A DNA stretch of 64,000 bases, taken from Streptomonospora litoralis. GTDB lineage: Bacteria; Actinomycetota; Actinomycetes; Streptosporangiales; Streptosporangiaceae. Within the stretch, counting starts at the first letter, position 1; every line of letters begins with the position of its first letter. Below the pieces are notes generated by a model. The model was not told where the DNA came from. It saw only the letters and a program-made list of their open reading frames with translations, and did no database searches. The translations under genes were made by a program, and so were the position numbers. Below, one piece after another: positions 62,334 to 64,000 of the stretch. The stretch is taken from assembly GCF_004323735.1 (NCBI RefSeq), contig NZ_CP036455.1:4955101-5019100 (forward strand), read 5' to 3'.

Positions 62334-63713
62334 GTGCGACTGGCGATCCTCGGTGGAGGCGGGTTCCGCGTCCCGCTGGTGCACCGCGCCCTGCTTGCCG
62401 AGTCCGCGCGCAGCGACGCCGTCGTCTCCGAGGTCGTGCTCTTCGACACCGACGAGCAGCGGATGCGCGGCATCCGGGCCGTGCTGGAGCGGCAGCGCGA
62501 CGCCTACCGCACCTCTCACGGCGAGCCGCCGCTGACCGTCCGTGCCGAGGACACCCTGGCGGCGGCGCTGCAGGGTGCGGACACCGTGTTCTCGGCCATC
62601 CGGGTCGGCGCGATGCCGGGGCGCGTGACCGACGAGCGCGTCGCACTCTCGGCCGGAGTCATCGGCCAGGAGACTGTCGGCGCGGGCGGCATCAGCTACG
62701 GACTGCGTACGCTCCCGGTGGCGCACCGCGTGGCGCGCGCGATCGCCGAGCACGCGCCGAACGCATGGGTGGTGAACTTCACCAACCCGGCGGGCCTGGT
62801 CACCGAGGCGATGTCGAGTGTGCTGGGCGATCGCGTGATCGGCATCTGCGACTCCCCCGTCGGCCTGACCCGCCGCGCCGCCCGCGCGCTCGACCTGGAC
62901 CCGGCCGGGGTGCGTGCCGACTACGCCGGGCTGAACCACCTGGGGTGGCTGCGGGGCCTGTGGAGCGGCGGCCGGGACCGGCTGCCCGACCTGCTGGCCG
63001 ATTCCGACGCGCTGACCTCCTTCGAGGAGGGGCGGCTCTTCGGCGCCGAGTGGCTGCGGACCCTGGGTGTACTGCCCAACGAATACCTGCACTACTACTA
63101 CATGGCGCGCGAGGCCGCCGCCGCTGCGGCCGATTCCGCCCGCGAGGGGCCGACCCGCGGCGAGGAGCTGGCCGAGCAGCAGCGCGGGTTCTACCGCGAG
63201 GCCGCCGCCCGGCCCGGCGAGGCGTTCGAGCTGTGGGACCGCGCCCGTCTGGAGCGGGAGCAGGGCTACATGGCCGACAACCGCCGCGCATCCGGCGCCG
63301 GCGAACGCGCCGAGGCCGACCTGGAGGGCGGCGGCTACGAGGAAGTGGCGCTTGCGGTGATGCGCGCGCTGACCCGCGACGAGCCGACGCGGTTGATCGT
63401 CGACGTCCGCAACCGCGGTGCGCTGCCCGGGCTGGACGACGACGCCGTGGTGGAGGTGCCCTGCCTGGTGGACGCGGGTGGCGCCCAACCGCTGTCCGCC
63501 GCCCCGCTTTCGGGGCACCAGCTGGCGCTGGTGCTGGCCGTTAAGTCGGTGGAACGCGACGTCATGGAGGCGGTGCGCACCGGATCACGCACTCCGGCGC
63601 TGCGCGCCTTCGCCGCCCACCCCCTGGTGGACTCGGTCACAACGGCTCGCACGCTGCTGCAAGGCTACCTGGAGGCGTTCCCCGACCTGGGCGACGTGCT
63701 GCCGCGCCCGTAG
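62334..63713 (+). CDS. 6-phospho-beta-glucosidase-like enzyme, glycoside hydrolase family 4
   Basis: 459-residue NAD+- and divalent-metal-dependent glycosidase, which cleaves through redox chemistry at C3. The nucleotide-binding N-terminus is VRLAILGGGGFRVPLVHRAL. The family motifs are VVNFTNPAGLVTEAM, GICDSPVGLTRRAA with the metal-binding cysteine, and LNHLGWLRGL with the histidine ligand. The GTG at 62334 has AGGAG eight bases upstream. It is divergent from the PfkB kinase gene. No sugar transporter is in view; cytoplasmic action on phosphorylated or modified disaccharides is expected. Confidence 0.93.
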   Translation: MRLAILGGGGFRVPLVHRALLAESARSDAVVSEVVLFDTDEQRMRGIRAVLERQRDAYRTSHGEPPLTVRAEDTLAAALQGADTVFSAIRVGAMPGRVTDERVALSAGVIGQETVGAGGISYGLRTLPVAHRVARAIAEHAPNAWVVNFTNPAGLVTEAMSSVLGDRVIGICDSPVGLTRRAARALDLDPAGVRADYAGLNHLGWLRGLWSGGRDRLPDLLADSDALTSFEEGRLFGAEWLRTLGVLPNEYLHYYYMAREAAAAAADSAREGPTRGEELAEQQRGFYREAAARPGEAFELWDRARLEREQGYMADNRRASGAGERAEADLEGGGYEEVALAVMRALTRDEPTRLIVDVRNRGALPGLDDDAVVEVPCLVDAGGAQPLSAAPLSGHQLALVLAVKSVERDVMEAVRTGSRTPALRAFAAHPLVDSVTTARTLLQGYLEAFPDLGDVLPRP

Positions 63714-63821
63714 TCGAAGCGGCTGTCCCTGGGGCCGGGCACACATCCGGCCGACATGCCCGCGAGGCGCCGTGCAGCGGACCGCAGGTGCGTCCGCGGC
63801 GACGGCGACCGGCTCGACAGC

Positions 63822-64000
63822 TCACGGCCGTCGGGAACGGCGGATCTCCGCCACGATCTCCTCGGCCCGGTGCGTGCCGCAGCCGGTGGCGTCGCGGACG
63901 GCACCGGCCGCCTCGTTTTCGCGGCCCCGCTCGATCAGGCCGCACACGTGGGCGAGGGTCTCCGCCGGGAGGGGCGGCCCATCCGGCGACTCGGCGGCGT
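63822..64000 (-). CDS. C-terminal part of an unidentified protein (partial)
   Basis: An open frame enters from the right edge and ends at TGA 63822-63824. It encodes about 59 residues, including LPAETLAHVCGLIERGREN and then EAAGAVRDATGCGTHRAEEIVAEIRRS. The helical pattern with RDATG resembles the small L7/L12-like domains found in streptomycete hypothetical proteins. Codon use (high third-position GC) favours this frame over the arginine-rich alternative. The start is outside the window. Confidence 0.55.
   Translation of the reverse strand, partial: AAESPDGPPLPAETLAHVCGLIERGRENEAAGAVRDATGCGTHRAEEIVAEIRRSRRP

Overview
The window is strongly GC-rich and densely coded. Most genes have G or C in third codon positions, GTG starts are frequent, and the gene order is that of mycelial Actinomycetota. 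Menaquinone respiration, BldC, chaplin-like proteins, Lsr2, ClpC and the radA-mutY-clpC-lsr2-lysS-coaX-nad-panC-fol-ftsH-hpt-tilS-dac-ppa order all point to the Streptomyces/Streptosporangiales side of the phylum. A Nocardiopsaceae-like genus is my best guess, by inference only.

Region 1 (1-10.9 kb) is respiratory. It holds the start of a nuo operon (nuoB, nuoA), a menaquinone reductase (menJ-type), the menaquinone methyltransferase menG and the cytochrome c maturation operon resA/tlpA-ccdA-resB-ccsB. Two Rex-type redox operators lie upstream of menJ and nuoA. Embedded in the region are a secreted beta-propeller protein, the developmental regulator bldC and a second small BldC-like HTH protein.

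Region 2 (10.9-19.4 kb) is mixed metabolism: a phosphatase-like protein, acuC, proC, proline dehydrogenase, purC, a sugar-phosphate isomerase-like protein, a methyltransferase and a secreted GDSL esterase.

Region 3 (19.6-34 kb) carries genome-maintenance and stress genes. These are radA (with a DNA-damage-type, leaderless promoter), a membrane protein, mutY, clpC, lsr2, a large EndoQ-like PHP nuclease fused to a UvrD helicase, an argA-type acetyltransferase, a small LuxR-type regulator and lysS. The disA gene that follows radA in relatives is missing from its place.

Region 4 (34-57 kb) is a long minus-strand block for cofactors and core functions. It includes coaX, a fused nadB-nadC gene, panC, a DUF2520 protein, two chaplin-like secreted proteins, two PH-domain membrane proteins, DUF3180, folK-folB-NTF2-folP, folE-ftsH, hpt, tilS, a DUF2342 protein and dacB, with divergent ppa. 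A repeat-rich intergenic stretch of about 0.9 kb (44.4-45.3 kb) contains a perfect 56-bp palindrome, a second copy of the 104-bp repeat found near menG, and degenerate inverted repeats.

Region 5 (57-64 kb) is accessory: a NERD-like membrane protein, a cupin-like protein, several small conserved proteins, a DEDD exonuclease, a divergent PfkB kinase / GH4 glycosidase pair, and the end of an unidentified gene at the right edge.

The most notable items are the EndoQ-UvrD fusion, the NadB-NadC fusion, the Rex site at menJ, the paired palindromic repeat families, the missing disA and the damage-type promoter at radA.
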